DNA from: Virgibacillus_F necropolis_A
Lineage (GTDB): Bacteria > Bacillota > Bacilli > Bacillales > Amphibacillaceae
Length of the DNA stretch: 64,000 nucleotides
Direction of reading: 5' to 3'
Assembly: GCF_044793635.1 (NCBI RefSeq)
Contig: NZ_CP084992.1
Span: 1,860,001-1,924,000, forward strand
The notes below the pieces were generated by a model, which was not told the origin of the DNA, did no database searches, and saw only the letters and a program-made list of their open reading frames with translations. Position numbers and translations under genes: made by a program. The stretch's first letter is position 1. Every line of letters starts with the position of its first letter. Positions 17,028 to 26,348 of this stretch are shown one piece after another.

Positions 17028-18710
17028 TTATTCTGATGCCCCAACACTTGCCCATTTATAATCATAGGAAGAACCCATTGGGTTTCTAATAACTCCTTGT
17101 ATTTTCGGCGAAATTAATTGTGCACGAGCTCTTTGGTACAATGGAACAACCACTGCATCTTCAGCTAAGATTTTTTCAGCTTCTAGAAATGCCTCGAAAC
17201 GTTTAACCGGCTTAAGTGCCAATTCATTTACAGTACTTTGAATTAACTTATCATACTTAGGATTGGAGTAGCCCATCTTATTGTTTTGACCATCCGTCAA
17301 CCATAAGTTTAAGAATGTGTATGGATCAAGAAAGTCAGGAAGCCATCCATTGTATTGAATGTCATAGTCCATGTTTGAATCCAATTCAAGCTTTTGTTCA
17401 AAAGGGACTTCTTTTAAAGTAATTTTAAGTCCTGGAAGATTTGTTTCCATTTGGTTAGCAATGAATTCGTTCATGAGTTTAGTCGTTTCACCATCGCCAC
17501 CTAAAAATTCAAGCTCAACTTTTTCCTTACCAATCTCCTCAAGACCCTTTTCCCATAGTTCTTTTGCCTTTTCTGGATCAAATGTTACGAGATCTCCATT
17601 GATTTCACGGAAATCTTCACCAGTTTCAGGATGTTTACTGAAATTTTTAGGTATATAACCATTAGCAACAACTGATCCATCATTTAAAATTTCGTCAACT
17701 AGTGCTTGCTTGTTTATCGATTTACTAATCGCTTTACGGATGTTCACGTTTGCAAGTGCATCTGAAGTAGTTTGGTTAAGTTTCAACCAGAATAAAGTTG
17801 GTTCAAGTGTAGTTGTATAGTCATCATCTGATGCATATTTATCAACCAGATCAGAAGAAACACCTGCACGATCCACTTTACCTTTTTCATAAAGATCCAC
17901 ACCAACCTGTGGATCTTTAACTACATCAAAAGTCATTTTTTCCAATTGTACTGCTTCAGCATCCCAGTAATCTGGGTTCTTTTTTAAATTCCAATTTGTT
18001 GAAGTACTTTTCCAATCTGTTAATAAGAATGGCCCATTAGACAGTAATGTATCAGAGCTTGTTGCGTACTTATCGCCTTGCTTTTCAACAAATTTTTGAT
18101 TTAAAGGAAAAAAGGTACTAAAAGCTGTTAAGGATTCGAAATATGGTGTTGGTTTTTCAAGTGTAACAACAAAAGTATAATCTCCATCAGCTTTTACACC
18201 TAATTTCTCAATCGGCATATCACCTTTACTAATTGCTGTTGCGTTTTTGACAACGCCACCCATCATATATGGTCCATACTCAGATCCTACTTCAGGATCT
18301 ACAGCACGTCTCCACGCGTAAACAAAGTCATGTGCTGTTACAGGATCTCCATTTGACCACTTTGCATCTTCACGAAGATTAAATGTCCAAACTGTTCCAT
18401 CTTCACTTACCTTATGGTCCTTAGCTATGCCTGGAGTTACTTCTACATTTTTACCTAGACGGTAAAGACCTTCCATCGTATTTCCAATATAAATAGCAGA
18501 TAGTGCATCGGTCGACAAAGTAAGATCCATCGTTGGAATCGTATCACTTTCTAATAGATGTAGTACTTGCTCAACATCTTCGCCAGTCTTTTCATCCGAG
18601 TCTTCATTGCTTGATTTTGTACTGCTCCCATCATCACTAGAGCATGCTGCCAGGAATATACTTAGCAAAAGCCCTAGTACTAAAAGTAATGTTAATTTTG
18701 ATAATTTCAT
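17028..18710 (-). CDS. Oligopeptide-binding lipoprotein OppA (copy 2)
   Basis: A 560-residue lipoprotein (LAAC lipobox, Cys23) very similar to copy 1 along its whole length: shared NGDPVTAHDFVYAW, EKPTPYFESLTAF, SKSINKQALVDEI and YSNPKYDKL. It lacks the EEPAEEP repeat linker. It has its own promoter and ends in a strong terminator, so it is an orphan binding protein that presumably feeds the same OppBCDF permease. Promoter, lipobox region and terminator are all similar to copy 1, showing that the whole transcription unit was duplicated. Changes in the binding domain may broaden peptide range (inference). Confidence 0.88.
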   Translation of the reverse strand: MKLSKLTLLLVLGLLLSIFLAACSSDDGSSTKSSNEDSDEKTGEDVEQVLHLLESDTIPTMDLTLSTDALSAIYIGNTMEGLYRLGKNVEVTPGIAKDHKVSEDGTVWTFNLREDAKWSNGDPVTAHDFVYAWRRAVDPEVGSEYGPYMMGGVVKNATAISKGDMPIEKLGVKADGDYTFVVTLEKPTPYFESLTAFSTFFPLNQKFVEKQGDKYATSSDTLLSNGPFLLTDWKSTSTNWNLKKNPDYWDAEAVQLEKMTFDVVKDPQVGVDLYEKGKVDRAGVSSDLVDKYASDDDYTTTLEPTLFWLKLNQTTSDALANVNIRKAISKSINKQALVDEILNDGSVVANGYIPKNFSKHPETGEDFREINGDLVTFDPEKAKELWEKGLEEIGKEKVELEFLGGDGETTKLMNEFIANQMETNLPGLKITLKEVPFEQKLELDSNMDYDIQYNGWLPDFLDPYTFLNLWLTDGQNNKMGYSNPKYDKLIQSTVNELALKPVKRFEAFLEAEKILAEDAVVVPLYQRARAQLISPKIQGVIRNPMGSSYDYKWASVGASE

Positions 18711-18772
18711 CGTATGATGACCCCCCTATTGTGTTTTATAAATGCCCGTACACGGATTTATCTACAATTAGA

Positions 18773-18804
18773 ATCATACGATTTTTCAAACTAGTTTGCA
18801 TTAC
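18773..18804 (-). promoter_or_regulatory. oppA copy 2 promoter with perfect 12-bp palindrome
   Basis: Minus-strand TATGAT (18773-18778) and the perfect palindrome CAAACTAGTTTG (18787-18798), followed by GCATTACTTTT on the plus strand. The block is conserved with the oppA copy 1 upstream region. Confidence 0.5.
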
Positions 18805-18919
18805 TTTTATTTAAGACTTTTTGGCAAAACTCCACTAGAATAACATTATGATTAAAAAGATACATCTTTTTGCCTACATTAACTTTGTGTGTTTTTTACT
18901 ATAACTAGTATAAATTACA

Positions 18920-20460
18920 TTACGCATTTCGTTGTTTACTATATTTAACAATGTAAAATCCGGTCAGCGTTACCAATACTGCTAAAATACCTGCCGTTAT
19001 GAATAAGTGGTTAAACCCTGTTTCCATTATTGTGGTAACTGTTGTTTCTAATTTTTCTTGCATAGTACTATCTGTAACTTGACCAATTCTTTGTTGGATA
19101 TCACCATAATTCAATTCGTTTTGTGCTTCAAAACTAACAACATCTTCACCGAACTTACCCTAACTGTTGGCTCGATGTTTGTAAGACTTCCTGTTATGTA
19201 TCCAGCATAAATAGTTGGGAATAACGTTAACCCAATCTGGCGAATTAAAGATAAAGTGCCGAGCGCAGAACCCTGCTCCCCGTCTTTAGCACTTTCACCA
19301 ACTAACACATTTAATGGTGCCCCAAGCAATATTCCAAGTCCAACACCAGCAAGAACACTAGCAATTATAAATGTCCAGACTCCCGCCACCCATAGTGGGA
19401 ACATGAAAAACCCTATAATCCCAATTACACCAGAAATAATTATGGTTTGCGCTGTACCACGTTTGTCCGTTAAATATCCACCTAATCCTGCTCCAATTCC
19501 TGATGCAAGTGCAAGTGGGGTTAACCAATAACCGGCATTTTCAACTGGCACTTGTAATACTTGTTGTACATATGCCGGGATGAAAATAATTCCAGCAAGA
19601 AATCCTCCAGACAAAAATCCTAACAACAACGTTATTTGAAATAACTTTGTTTTTAACAATGAGAAAGCGAGAATAGGATCCCCACCACGCGACTCAACAC
19701 GCCGCTCGTAAACTAATAAAACAACAAATAAAGCAATTCCTATAATAAGAAATGGTAATACATTAGCCTGCATTACGCTTTCTATAAACGATTGACTATC
19801 CAACTTAGTAATTCCATACATGAGTGAAAGGATAGCTCCTGCCAATAGAATGCTTCCTACAAAATCCAGAGCTTTGGACTCGCCAGGATAGGATTCATCA
19901 ATCTTCACAACTCCACCTATAATAAGAAATAGTGCAATCGGTAGGTTAATCAAAAATAACCAGTGCCAGGAACCAGTAATGTCTAGTATTACTGCACCAA
20001 GGTTTGGACCTATTACCGCTGCAATTCCGTGCATACCTCCCAAGAGCCCTAGTGCACGGCCTTGTTTATCCTTTGGTAAGGTTGCTAAGATATGCGAACT
20101 TCCAATGATAAATATCCCGCCACCACCGATGGCCTGAATGACACGAGCAACCAGCAAAAAGGTAAATGAAGGACTTATCGCAACGAGTAATGAACCAATC
20201 GCAAATAAAGTTATTTCTATTATAAATAATCGTTTTCGCCCGAACCTATCTGACAGCTTTCCTACGATTGGCACACTTACTGCAATTCCGAGTGTGTAAA
20301 GGGTTATACTCCACGTTCCCCATGATGGCGATACATTAAATGAATCATTAATTGTGGTTAGTGCAGTGCTTATGATTCCGTTATCTAGTCCGGCCATAAA
20401 TACACCAATAGTAAAAAGTGTAATCGCCCATTTTTGTGATCCTTCATTCTGTTTGGACAT
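18920..20460 (-). pseudogene. DHA2-type MFS drug exporter, frameshifted near the C-terminus
   Basis: The N-terminal part (from ATG 20460, preceded by GGAGGT) encodes about 12 membrane segments with MFS motifs (GKLSDRFGRKRLF; GGGGIFIIGSSHI). It is of the 14-segment EmrB/QacA proton-antiport type. The frame stops at 19111 after an unrelated tail. In the next frame the expected continuation reads GKFGEDVVSFEAQNELNYGD and runs to 18920 with the final membrane segment. Adding one G to the GGG at 19158-19160 (complement) restores one frame, so a single-base deletion, real or a sequencing error, is indicated. Substrate unknown. MITE copy 2 lies just upstream of the start. Confidence 0.75.
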
Positions 20461-20564
20461 TTCTCGTACCTCCAATACACTTGAAAATAGAGCCCTTTAA
20501 AGAGCTCCATCCTACTTCCTTGCCACGTCCAGCTTCGACGCCCATTGCCTACGCTTTTACTATT

Positions 20565-20949
20565 GGCCTTTTTCGTAAGTTTAGTTGCTTTTCATCTTCA
20601 TAGTTGATATAAAATGCGACCTAACCAAAAGTCATGTTCAGTGCCCTGCGACCGCTACGGAAAAATCACTTCGCTTTCCCGCAGGAGTCTCCGTGTTTTT
20701 CCTCCGCTAACATGGTGTCTGGAAGCAGTACCATATAGCCCCTTTCACTATTATGGCAGTTGATTGGAGCTGCGGACAGTTGACTCCTGCGGGAACAGCA
20801 CGAGTCTGAAGACCCCGCAGCGGTGGGCTTCCGCGAGGAGGCTGAAGCCGTGCCCGCGGAAAGCAACTGTCCGCAGCGGAAATCAACCAGCAGTTACGCC
20901 GCATTATATATCTATTCTCTTAATAGCAACAACCTTTACGAAAACAATC
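20565..20949 (+). mobile_element. MITE-like element, copy 2 (internal deletion)
   Basis: Same family as copies at 9847, 30542 and 44447. The left TIR starts GGCCTTTTTCGTAAGTTTAG and the right TIR, read on the complement, starts GATTGTTTTCGTAAAGG. The right module is intact. The left module has collapsed from CTTTCCGCGGG to CTTTCCCGCAGGAGTC, losing about 70 bp between two similar short sequences. It sits between an MFS gene start and the 3' end of the DUF1002 gene, whose stop codon is one base outside it. No clear target duplication. Confidence 0.75.
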
Positions 20950-20950
20950 T

Positions 20951-21859
20951 TTAATTAAACAACCCCTTAAAGAAGTTACTTAACGCTTGGAAAAACTCAC
21001 TAAAGAAATTTGCGACTTTGGTCCAGAATCCTTCATCTAATCCTAGCTCATCCACTTTATCTTTAATCGTATTTGTTAAGTCCTCCAGTTGATTTTTCAC
21101 TTTATCAAAATCAATATTTAAATCACGCATTTTGTTAAAAAGATCTATAAGCATTTGGCGATCCGCTTCGCTTAATGAAATGTTTAACTTACTTAATTGA
21201 TCTTCAACAATTTGTTGTACCTCTTCTTTTGTTGCTGGGTTTTGTTCCGCAATATCTTTTTTAATTTCAGTTAAAAGCTCACTTACCTTTTCCTGACTTA
21301 GCCCATCTTTTTTGGCAAGATCAGTTGCAACCCCAAGCTCCTCATTAGCAAGTTCCATCCGTTCTTTATCTAACTCAACACCTTGTACATCATACGCTTT
21401 ATAGATTCCAGTAAGCGCAGAATGCCCACTAACTTTAACAGGTGATGCGACATCTACCGTTGCGTTCTCCACACCTGCAGTTAACAAGGCGTTTGCATAC
21501 ATTTCACTTGTTACTTCTGTAATATTATCAGGAGTTTCTATATTAATTGTTAAACCTGCGCCTTCTTCCTCGCGCACAATTTTAGCCGATGAAAACATAC
21601 GAGCATCAGGGTTTCCGTTAATATATTTTGCTGCATCGTCACCAGTTATTGTATATTCTTCTACCGTTTCATCATTTTTTACATTTAACAACTCACGGAC
21701 TTCATTTTTTTGTGCGTCAGATAAATTAGCACCCAACACAAGAATTGGAACACCTAACTTTTCATTAATACTGGTTGTTGCGTATGTTGGCTTGGATACA
21801 CCAATTATTAAGACAAAAGCTACTACTAGCATCATTGCAATTTTTATGGATTTCATCAT
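20951..21859 (-). CDS. Secreted DUF1002 protein (YpuA-like)
   Basis: A 302-residue exported protein with signal peptide (1-28, ending TYAT) and the DUF1002 region (KLGVPILVLGANLSDAQ; TSEMYANALLTAGVENATV; SGHSALTGIYKAY). Helical C-terminal heptad-like sequence follows (220-302) and ends in an amphipathic, Phe-rich stretch (FFSEFFQALSNFFKGLF). The family is widespread in Bacilli and Clostridia with unknown function. AAGGAGT precedes the start. The stop codon abuts MITE copy 2, so the last residues could have been altered by the insertion; this cannot be decided without a relative for comparison. Confidence 0.8.
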   Translation of the reverse strand: MMKSIKIAMMLVVAFVLIIGVSKPTYATTSINEKLGVPILVLGANLSDAQKNEVRELLNVKNDETVEEYTITGDDAAKYINGNPDARMFSSAKIVREEEGAGLTINIETPDNITEVTSEMYANALLTAGVENATVDVASPVKVSGHSALTGIYKAYDVQGVELDKERMELANEELGVATDLAKKDGLSQEKVSELLTEIKKDIAEQNPATKEEVQQIVEDQLSKLNISLSEADRQMLIDLFNKMRDLNIDFDKVKNQLEDLTNTIKDKVDELGLDEGFWTKVANFFSEFFQALSNFFKGLFN

Positions 21860-22039
21860 TATTTATGTCACTCCTTCTTATTGCTTATTTTAACACATTC
21901 TTCCTTTTAGTGAACCTGAGCATATACCTTTAAAATTACATCGAACTTCTATATATTTAGGGTACCGAAATAAAATGCAAGAAAGAAGGGATTTATCATC
22001 ACTGATCAAAATCCTATTGTAAAACGCAACTTAATCATT

Positions 22040-23242
22040 ATGTGGTTCTCAAATTTTTTCATAGCTGGAAGTATGACCATGATACTTCCATTTATATCCT
22101 TATATATAGAAACGTTCGGTAACTTTTCCGATACCTATGTACAAAGTTGGTCAGGTTGGATCTTTGGTATTACATTCGTATCAGCTTTTATTTTTTCACC
22201 CGTCTGGGGCAGAATTGGTGATAAATTTGGACGCAAAAAAATTCTAATCATATCTGGCCTTGGATTAGGCTTATCTGTATTATTAATGGGGTTTGCCACT
22301 TCCGTATGGCAGCTTTTTTTATTGCGCTTGTTTATGGGAATCTTTACAGGATTTATCCCAACCTCACAAGCAATGATTGCTACCCAAACTCCTAAGAAAA
22401 TTGCTGGGAGTGTTCTTGGCACTTTACAAACCGGAAGTATTACGGGTTCACTTGCAGGACCACTACTTGGTGGTGCGTTAGCAGACATCTTCGGTTATGC
22501 AACGACATTTAAATGGACGTCTATTGCGGTATTCTTGTCTGCATTCATTGTTTTATTTGGAATAAAAGAACTGCGAATGAAATTTTCCGACGATGAAGAG
22601 TATACGGCCTATTCAAGTAAACAGGTTTTATTGCATATTGTCCGCCACCCAGTATTGCTCATCGTCATGTTAATTTCCATGCTTGTTCAAGTCGCTCATT
22701 TCAGTATACAACCAATATTATCGTTATATGTTGCAGATATACATGGAACAGCCAGTATTGCCTTGTTTTCAGGTATGGCTTTTTCCGCAGCAGGCCTTGG
22801 CAATTTATTGATGGCAAAACGCTGGGGCAGTATTGGTGACCGATTTGGTTACGTAAAAATAATGATCTTCCTATTATTTATGGCTGGTATAGTTTATTTC
22901 CCCGGGGCGTTTGTTACAAACATCTGGCAATTAATTGTGCTTCGCTTTTTACTTGGAATATCGATAGGCGGTATCATACCGGTTCGAATTGCTTACATTC
23001 GACAAGAAGCACCACTTTCCATGCAAGGTGAAGTACTCGGATACAACACAAGCCTTCGTTTCTTAGGTAACGTAATCGGTCCTGCACTTGGCGGAATGTT
23101 AGCTGGTTTCTTCGGATTTTCGGCTGTGTTTTTTGTAACAAGTGGTTTGCTAGTACTGAGCGGTGTTATCATGTTGGTAACTTGGTATCGTCACGAATAC
23201 GGAGGAAAACTTCAGCAGGCGTTTTCATCGCATCGTAATTAG
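22040..23242 (+). CDS. MFS multidrug-type exporter (12 TMS)
   Basis: A 400-residue (from ATG 22040) major-facilitator protein with MFS motif A (GRIGDKFGRKKIL), motif C-like GSITGSLAGPLLGG and a repeated motif in the second half (GSIGDRFGYVKI). It resembles Bacillus drug-efflux MFS proteins. ATG 22040 has no Shine-Dalgarno and starts inside the first membrane segment. The reading frame is open upstream and gives TDQNPIVKRNLII in frame. GAAGGG is ideally placed for a codon at 21998-22000, which is ATC instead of ATG. The real start may be that non-canonical codon, or the start has been lost by one base change. Confidence 0.8.
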   Translation: MWFSNFFIAGSMTMILPFISLYIETFGNFSDTYVQSWSGWIFGITFVSAFIFSPVWGRIGDKFGRKKILIISGLGLGLSVLLMGFATSVWQLFLLRLFMGIFTGFIPTSQAMIATQTPKKIAGSVLGTLQTGSITGSLAGPLLGGALADIFGYATTFKWTSIAVFLSAFIVLFGIKELRMKFSDDEEYTAYSSKQVLLHIVRHPVLLIVMLISMLVQVAHFSIQPILSLYVADIHGTASIALFSGMAFSAAGLGNLLMAKRWGSIGDRFGYVKIMIFLLFMAGIVYFPGAFVTNIWQLIVLRFLLGISIGGIIPVRIAYIRQEAPLSMQGEVLGYNTSLRFLGNVIGPALGGMLAGFFGFSAVFFVTSGLLVLSGVIMLVTWYRHEYGGKLQQAFSSHRN

Positions 23243-23398
23243 GAATTCGTGAGCCGATGGGGCCGGGGTGATCGGTTGTGGCTCTTCTTCCGATCGGCCA
23301 TCCAATATCCAGCAGTCTTTCATGATTGAATTTGTAGCCTGAATGTGCTACAACTAACAGAGTTAAGAATAATATTTGTAAGAAAGAAAGTGATAGCA

Positions 23399-23644
23399 AT
23401 GGGTATAGTCATAGTCGACGTTTGCGACGGAAATGCCATCACTACTATTAATATAGAAGAAATTATTGAGAAAGAATTTCCGGAAGTTGCGGTATTGATG
23501 AATGAATGCCTGTCATTTTGCGGGTTGTGCCGACTTAAGCCATATGCGTTAGTTAATGGAAAACGCGTTTCCGGCAACACACCTGAAGAATGTTTAGATA
23601 AAATAAGAGAAGCAATAAGAAAAGAACTAGCTGTTTATGAGTAA
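23399..23644 (+). CDS. DUF1450 (YuzB-like) protein
   Basis: An 81-residue cytoplasmic protein with the DUF1450 pattern: a short N-terminal beta strand (IVIVDVCDGN), the ECLSFCGLCRLKPYALVNGKR region with its Cys-x2-Cys pair, and an acidic C-terminal helix (EECLDKIREAIRKEL). The cysteines suggest a metal or redox role, but the family has no established function. ATG at 23399 is chosen over the longer frame from 23345 because the family starts close to this strand; the ribosome site (GAAAGTG) is weak. Confidence 0.7.
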   Translation: MGIVIVDVCDGNAITTINIEEIIEKEFPEVAVLMNECLSFCGLCRLKPYALVNGKRVSGNTPEECLDKIREAIRKELAVYE

Positions 23645-23660
23645 CAGCTAGTTCTTTGTT
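23621..23660 (+). terminator. Terminator overlapping the DUF1450 stop
   Basis: Perfect stem AAAGAACTAGCTGTT (23621-23635) / AACAGCTAGTTCTTT (23643-23657). The left arm is coding sequence; the T tail is short. Confidence 0.7.
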
Positions 23661-23675
23661 TACTGGTTTCTTCTA

Positions 23676-24842
23676 TTATAAACTTGCCTGATAAATTTTT
23701 TCCGAGTCTTCTTTATTAAGCTTCTTAAAGTTTCCATATTCTGCACGAACCTGAACAGTTTTTCCTGCCATGGTTTCAACTGTGCTTTCATCAATATCGT
23801 AATCTGCAAGTTTATCTGGCGCACCAATGCTATTCCAGAATTCACGTAGCTTCGAAATTCCTTCTTTTGCAACGTCGCGGTCTGATTTCCCTGATGGGTC
23901 AACGTCAAATACACGAACAGCTAGTTGCTTAAAGCGAGCGACATTTTCGTCCAGCACATGGTTCATCCAGTGCGGGAATAGGATTGCGAGTCCGCCACCA
24001 TGTGGAATATCATGAACTGCAGATACCGCATGCTCCAAGTTGTGTGTTGCCCAGTCTCCCTGATATCCCATGTTCAGCATATCATTGAGTGCTAGTGTTC
24101 CACTTAACATGATTGTTTCGCGGTACTCATAGTTATCCGGTTCATCCAGTAATTTTGGAGCAGTTTCAATTACTGTTCGTAAGATTCCTTCACAAAACCG
24201 ATCTTGAATCGGAGTATTCGATGTATGATGGAAATAATGCTCCAAAACATGCGACATGATATCCACCATGCCATATACCGTTTGCACGCGAGGTAAAGAC
24301 ATCGTATGTGTTGGATCTAAAATGGAAAACTTAGGACTTGTGTGTGGGGATCCCCAGCCATGTTTTTCATTCAATTCCCAATTGGTAATAACAGAACCAC
24401 GATTCATTTCAGAACCAGTTGCCGCAATTGTTAAAACTGTTCCAAACGGTAGTGCGTCTGTTGCTTGTTCTTTCTTCGTTACAATATCCCAAATGTCAGC
24501 GTTGGATTTTGCACCTGCAGCAATTGCCTTTGTACAATCAATCGTACTTCCTCCACCAACTGCAAGTAAAAACTCGATTCCTTCTTTTTTACAAATCTCA
24601 ATTCCTTTGCGCGCGGTTGTAACGCGAGGATTCGGTTCCACACCAGACAACTCGTGTACCTCTGCACCAATCTCGTTTAATTTTTCCATTACATTATCAT
24701 AAATGCCATTTCGTTTAATGCTTCCTCCACCATAAACGATTAACACTTTTTTTCCGTATGTTGGAACCTCTGTCGTTAGAGCGTCCAATTGCCCTTTACC
24801 AAAAATCAATTTTGTTGGATTATGATACGTAAAATTATTCAT
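23676..24842 (-). CDS. Iron-containing alcohol dehydrogenase (YugJ/BDH-like)
   Basis: A 388-residue group III alcohol dehydrogenase. NAD(P)-binding region GGGSIKRNGIYD and GGGSTIDCTKAIA (about 39-107), and metal-ligand region with Asp and three His in DIMSHVLEHYFH, NLEHAVSAVHDIPHGGGLAILFPHWM. Typical for NADPH-dependent butanol or aldehyde reductases (YugJ/YugK, BDH). It lies two bases downstream of a ridA gene, an operon partner. It probably detoxifies aldehydes or balances redox; the exact substrate is not visible. Confidence 0.9.
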   Translation of the reverse strand: MNNFTYHNPTKLIFGKGQLDALTTEVPTYGKKVLIVYGGGSIKRNGIYDNVMEKLNEIGAEVHELSGVEPNPRVTTARKGIEICKKEGIEFLLAVGGGSTIDCTKAIAAGAKSNADIWDIVTKKEQATDALPFGTVLTIAATGSEMNRGSVITNWELNEKHGWGSPHTSPKFSILDPTHTMSLPRVQTVYGMVDIMSHVLEHYFHHTSNTPIQDRFCEGILRTVIETAPKLLDEPDNYEYRETIMLSGTLALNDMLNMGYQGDWATHNLEHAVSAVHDIPHGGGLAILFPHWMNHVLDENVARFKQLAVRVFDVDPSGKSDRDVAKEGISKLREFWNSIGAPDKLADYDIDESTVETMAGKTVQVRAEYGNFKKLNKEDSEKIYQASL

Positions 24843-24843
24843 G

Positions 24844-25239
24844 TTATATTAACTCCCGTTCTTCTTTCGTGTAAACAACGACATCCATTTCCACTAAAAC
24901 ATCTTTAGGCAAGCGACTAACCTCTACTGTCGCACGTGCAGGATATGGCTTTTCTAAATACGAACCATATAATTCATTTACTGTACTAAAATTGTTCATA
25001 TCATTGATAAAGATTGTAAATTTCGCAACATGTGAGAAATTTGTATCCGCTTCTGCTAATATCGATTTTAAATTATCCATTACCTGTTTTGTTTGTGCTT
25101 CGATGCCTTCCACCACTTCTCCTGAGGAAGGGTCAATTCCGATTTGCCCGGAGACATATAAAAAGTCCCCTGCTTGAATTGCTTGTGAATACGGCCCAAT
25201 AGCTTCTGGGGCATTTTTTGTATGTACTTCTTTTAACAT
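24844..25239 (-). CDS. RidA family reactive-intermediate deaminase
   Basis: A 131-residue YjgF/YER057c/UK114 protein: GPYSQAIQAGDFLYVSGQIG (residues 17-36), AKFTIFINDMNNF, and PARATVEVSRLPKDVLVEMDVV with the conserved Arg and Glu that line the trimer-interface active site. RidA proteins hydrolyse enamine/imine intermediates from PLP enzymes. AAGGAGG precedes the ATG. It overlaps closely with the downstream alcohol dehydrogenase, suggesting a joint role in clearing reactive carbonyl or imine compounds (inference). Confidence 0.93.
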   Translation of the reverse strand: MLKEVHTKNAPEAIGPYSQAIQAGDFLYVSGQIGIDPSSGEVVEGIEAQTKQVMDNLKSILAEADTNFSHVAKFTIFINDMNNFSTVNELYGSYLEKPYPARATVEVSRLPKDVLVEMDVVVYTKEERELI

Positions 25240-25309
25240 TTACAAAAAACCTCCTTGTTTCTTTTATGTCATTATAATCCTTCTTTATTAAAAACCGAAA
25301 TAACTCGAT

Positions 25310-25915
25310 TTACTCATCACTTATTTTCTCACGCATCGCCATTATATCCTGCACATAATAAATATCCCCATAACAAGCATTTATTTCCCGTGCACCTTCA
25401 CGTAAACATCTGAACTTGGCTTTATTAGCAGCATTTTGATACATTTTTTGAGAGAAATCAATGGCTACCTCCTGGGTGTATTTCCCCTGATTTTCCAATG
25501 CGTATTCAATAAATCCTCTACCAAAATTATAGGATTGAATCGCCAGGTGCAAATCACCTTCTGCATCATGTAGGGTTTTGGAAAAATAATAGACTCCCTG
25601 TTTAATAGAAATTTCCGGGTCTTTAATACAATTTCTTTCCCCACAATAACTTTCGGAGGATTGCATGGGATCGGTTCCACGTCCACCAGATTCCTGCATC
25701 ATCATTGCAAGCAAGATATCCACATGATTTTCAATATCATATTTTTTTGCATACTTTTCCACAAGTGGTTGGTACTGTTTTACTTCATCACTTAGTATAT
25801 CTTCATCTACCTTGAATTCTGTTTGTGCTAAAAGCGAGATAATAACAAGTAATCCAATGATTGAACCCGTTGTAATTAACGTATTGCGGATTGCTATTTT
25901 TGTTTTACGTCTCAT
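25310..25915 (-). CDS. Membrane-anchored lysozyme-like muramidase
   Basis: A 201-residue protein with an N-terminal membrane segment (13-32) and an extracellular lysozyme-like domain (about 45-200). The catalytic Glu is E75 in LLAMMMQESGG; further marks are GVYYFSKTL, LAIQSYNFGRGFIEY and four Cys that could form disulfides (CGERNC; C..C near the end). This matches the CwlT/YocA-type lysozyme-like family that cleaves glycan strands. Encoded 7 bp after the membrane protein at 25923, so probably one operon. Confidence 0.8.
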   Translation of the reverse strand: MRRKTKIAIRNTLITTGSIIGLLVIISLLAQTEFKVDEDILSDEVKQYQPLVEKYAKKYDIENHVDILLAMMMQESGGRGTDPMQSSESYCGERNCIKDPEISIKQGVYYFSKTLHDAEGDLHLAIQSYNFGRGFIEYALENQGKYTQEVAIDFSQKMYQNAANKAKFRCLREGAREINACYGDIYYVQDIMAMREKISDE

Positions 25916-25922
25916 GTTGTTT

Positions 25923-26345
25923 TCAATCCTTTACTAACTTGATCGATAATCCTACGATATTTCCATATAACATGTGTCCGATAAGCCAATAGGAAAAGGC
26001 AGTTCCATCCATAAGCTCTGGGGTTCTATTGGAAAAAACCGTAGTACCCCATAGTAACATACCAACTATTATATTGATGCATATATAAATGGAAGGTTTT
26101 TGATGTAGATTATAGTGCTTCAAGCTATAGTAAAGTAAGATAACGAGAATTATAGATATACACACATGCAGTGCGAATTCTGTTAACTCGTTCCAGTTCC
26201 ATGTATGAATAACAGGAAAATAATCAACGTTGAGTAAAAGTGTATAAACCATTTCGCCAGTAATTGATTGAATCAGTTTGAAAACATAACCAAAGATGAT
26301 GCCAGATATAATACCAATACCACTTAGTAATATAATTTTATTCAT
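25923..26345 (-). CDS. Hypothetical four-TMS membrane protein
   Basis: A 140-residue protein with four predicted membrane segments (about 5-25, 57-77, 84-106, 117-136), a tryptophan-rich loop (HTWNWNELTE) and no recognised family. GGGGATAA lies just before the ATG at 26345. It is the first gene of a likely two-gene unit with the lysozyme-like protein, so a role in envelope or wall remodelling is possible but unproven. Its promoter region contains the DnaA-box cluster. Confidence 0.55.
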   Translation of the reverse strand: MNKIILLSGIGIISGIIFGYVFKLIQSITGEMVYTLLLNVDYFPVIHTWNWNELTEFALHVCISIILVILLYYSLKHYNLHQKPSIYICINIIVGMLLWGTTVFSNRTPELMDGTAFSYWLIGHMLYGNIVGLSIKLVKD

Positions 26346-26348
26346 AAG

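Noticed and set aside
24256..24702. 148-aa plus-strand reading frame
   Set aside because: Antisense to the iron alcohol dehydrogenase, with no start signal.
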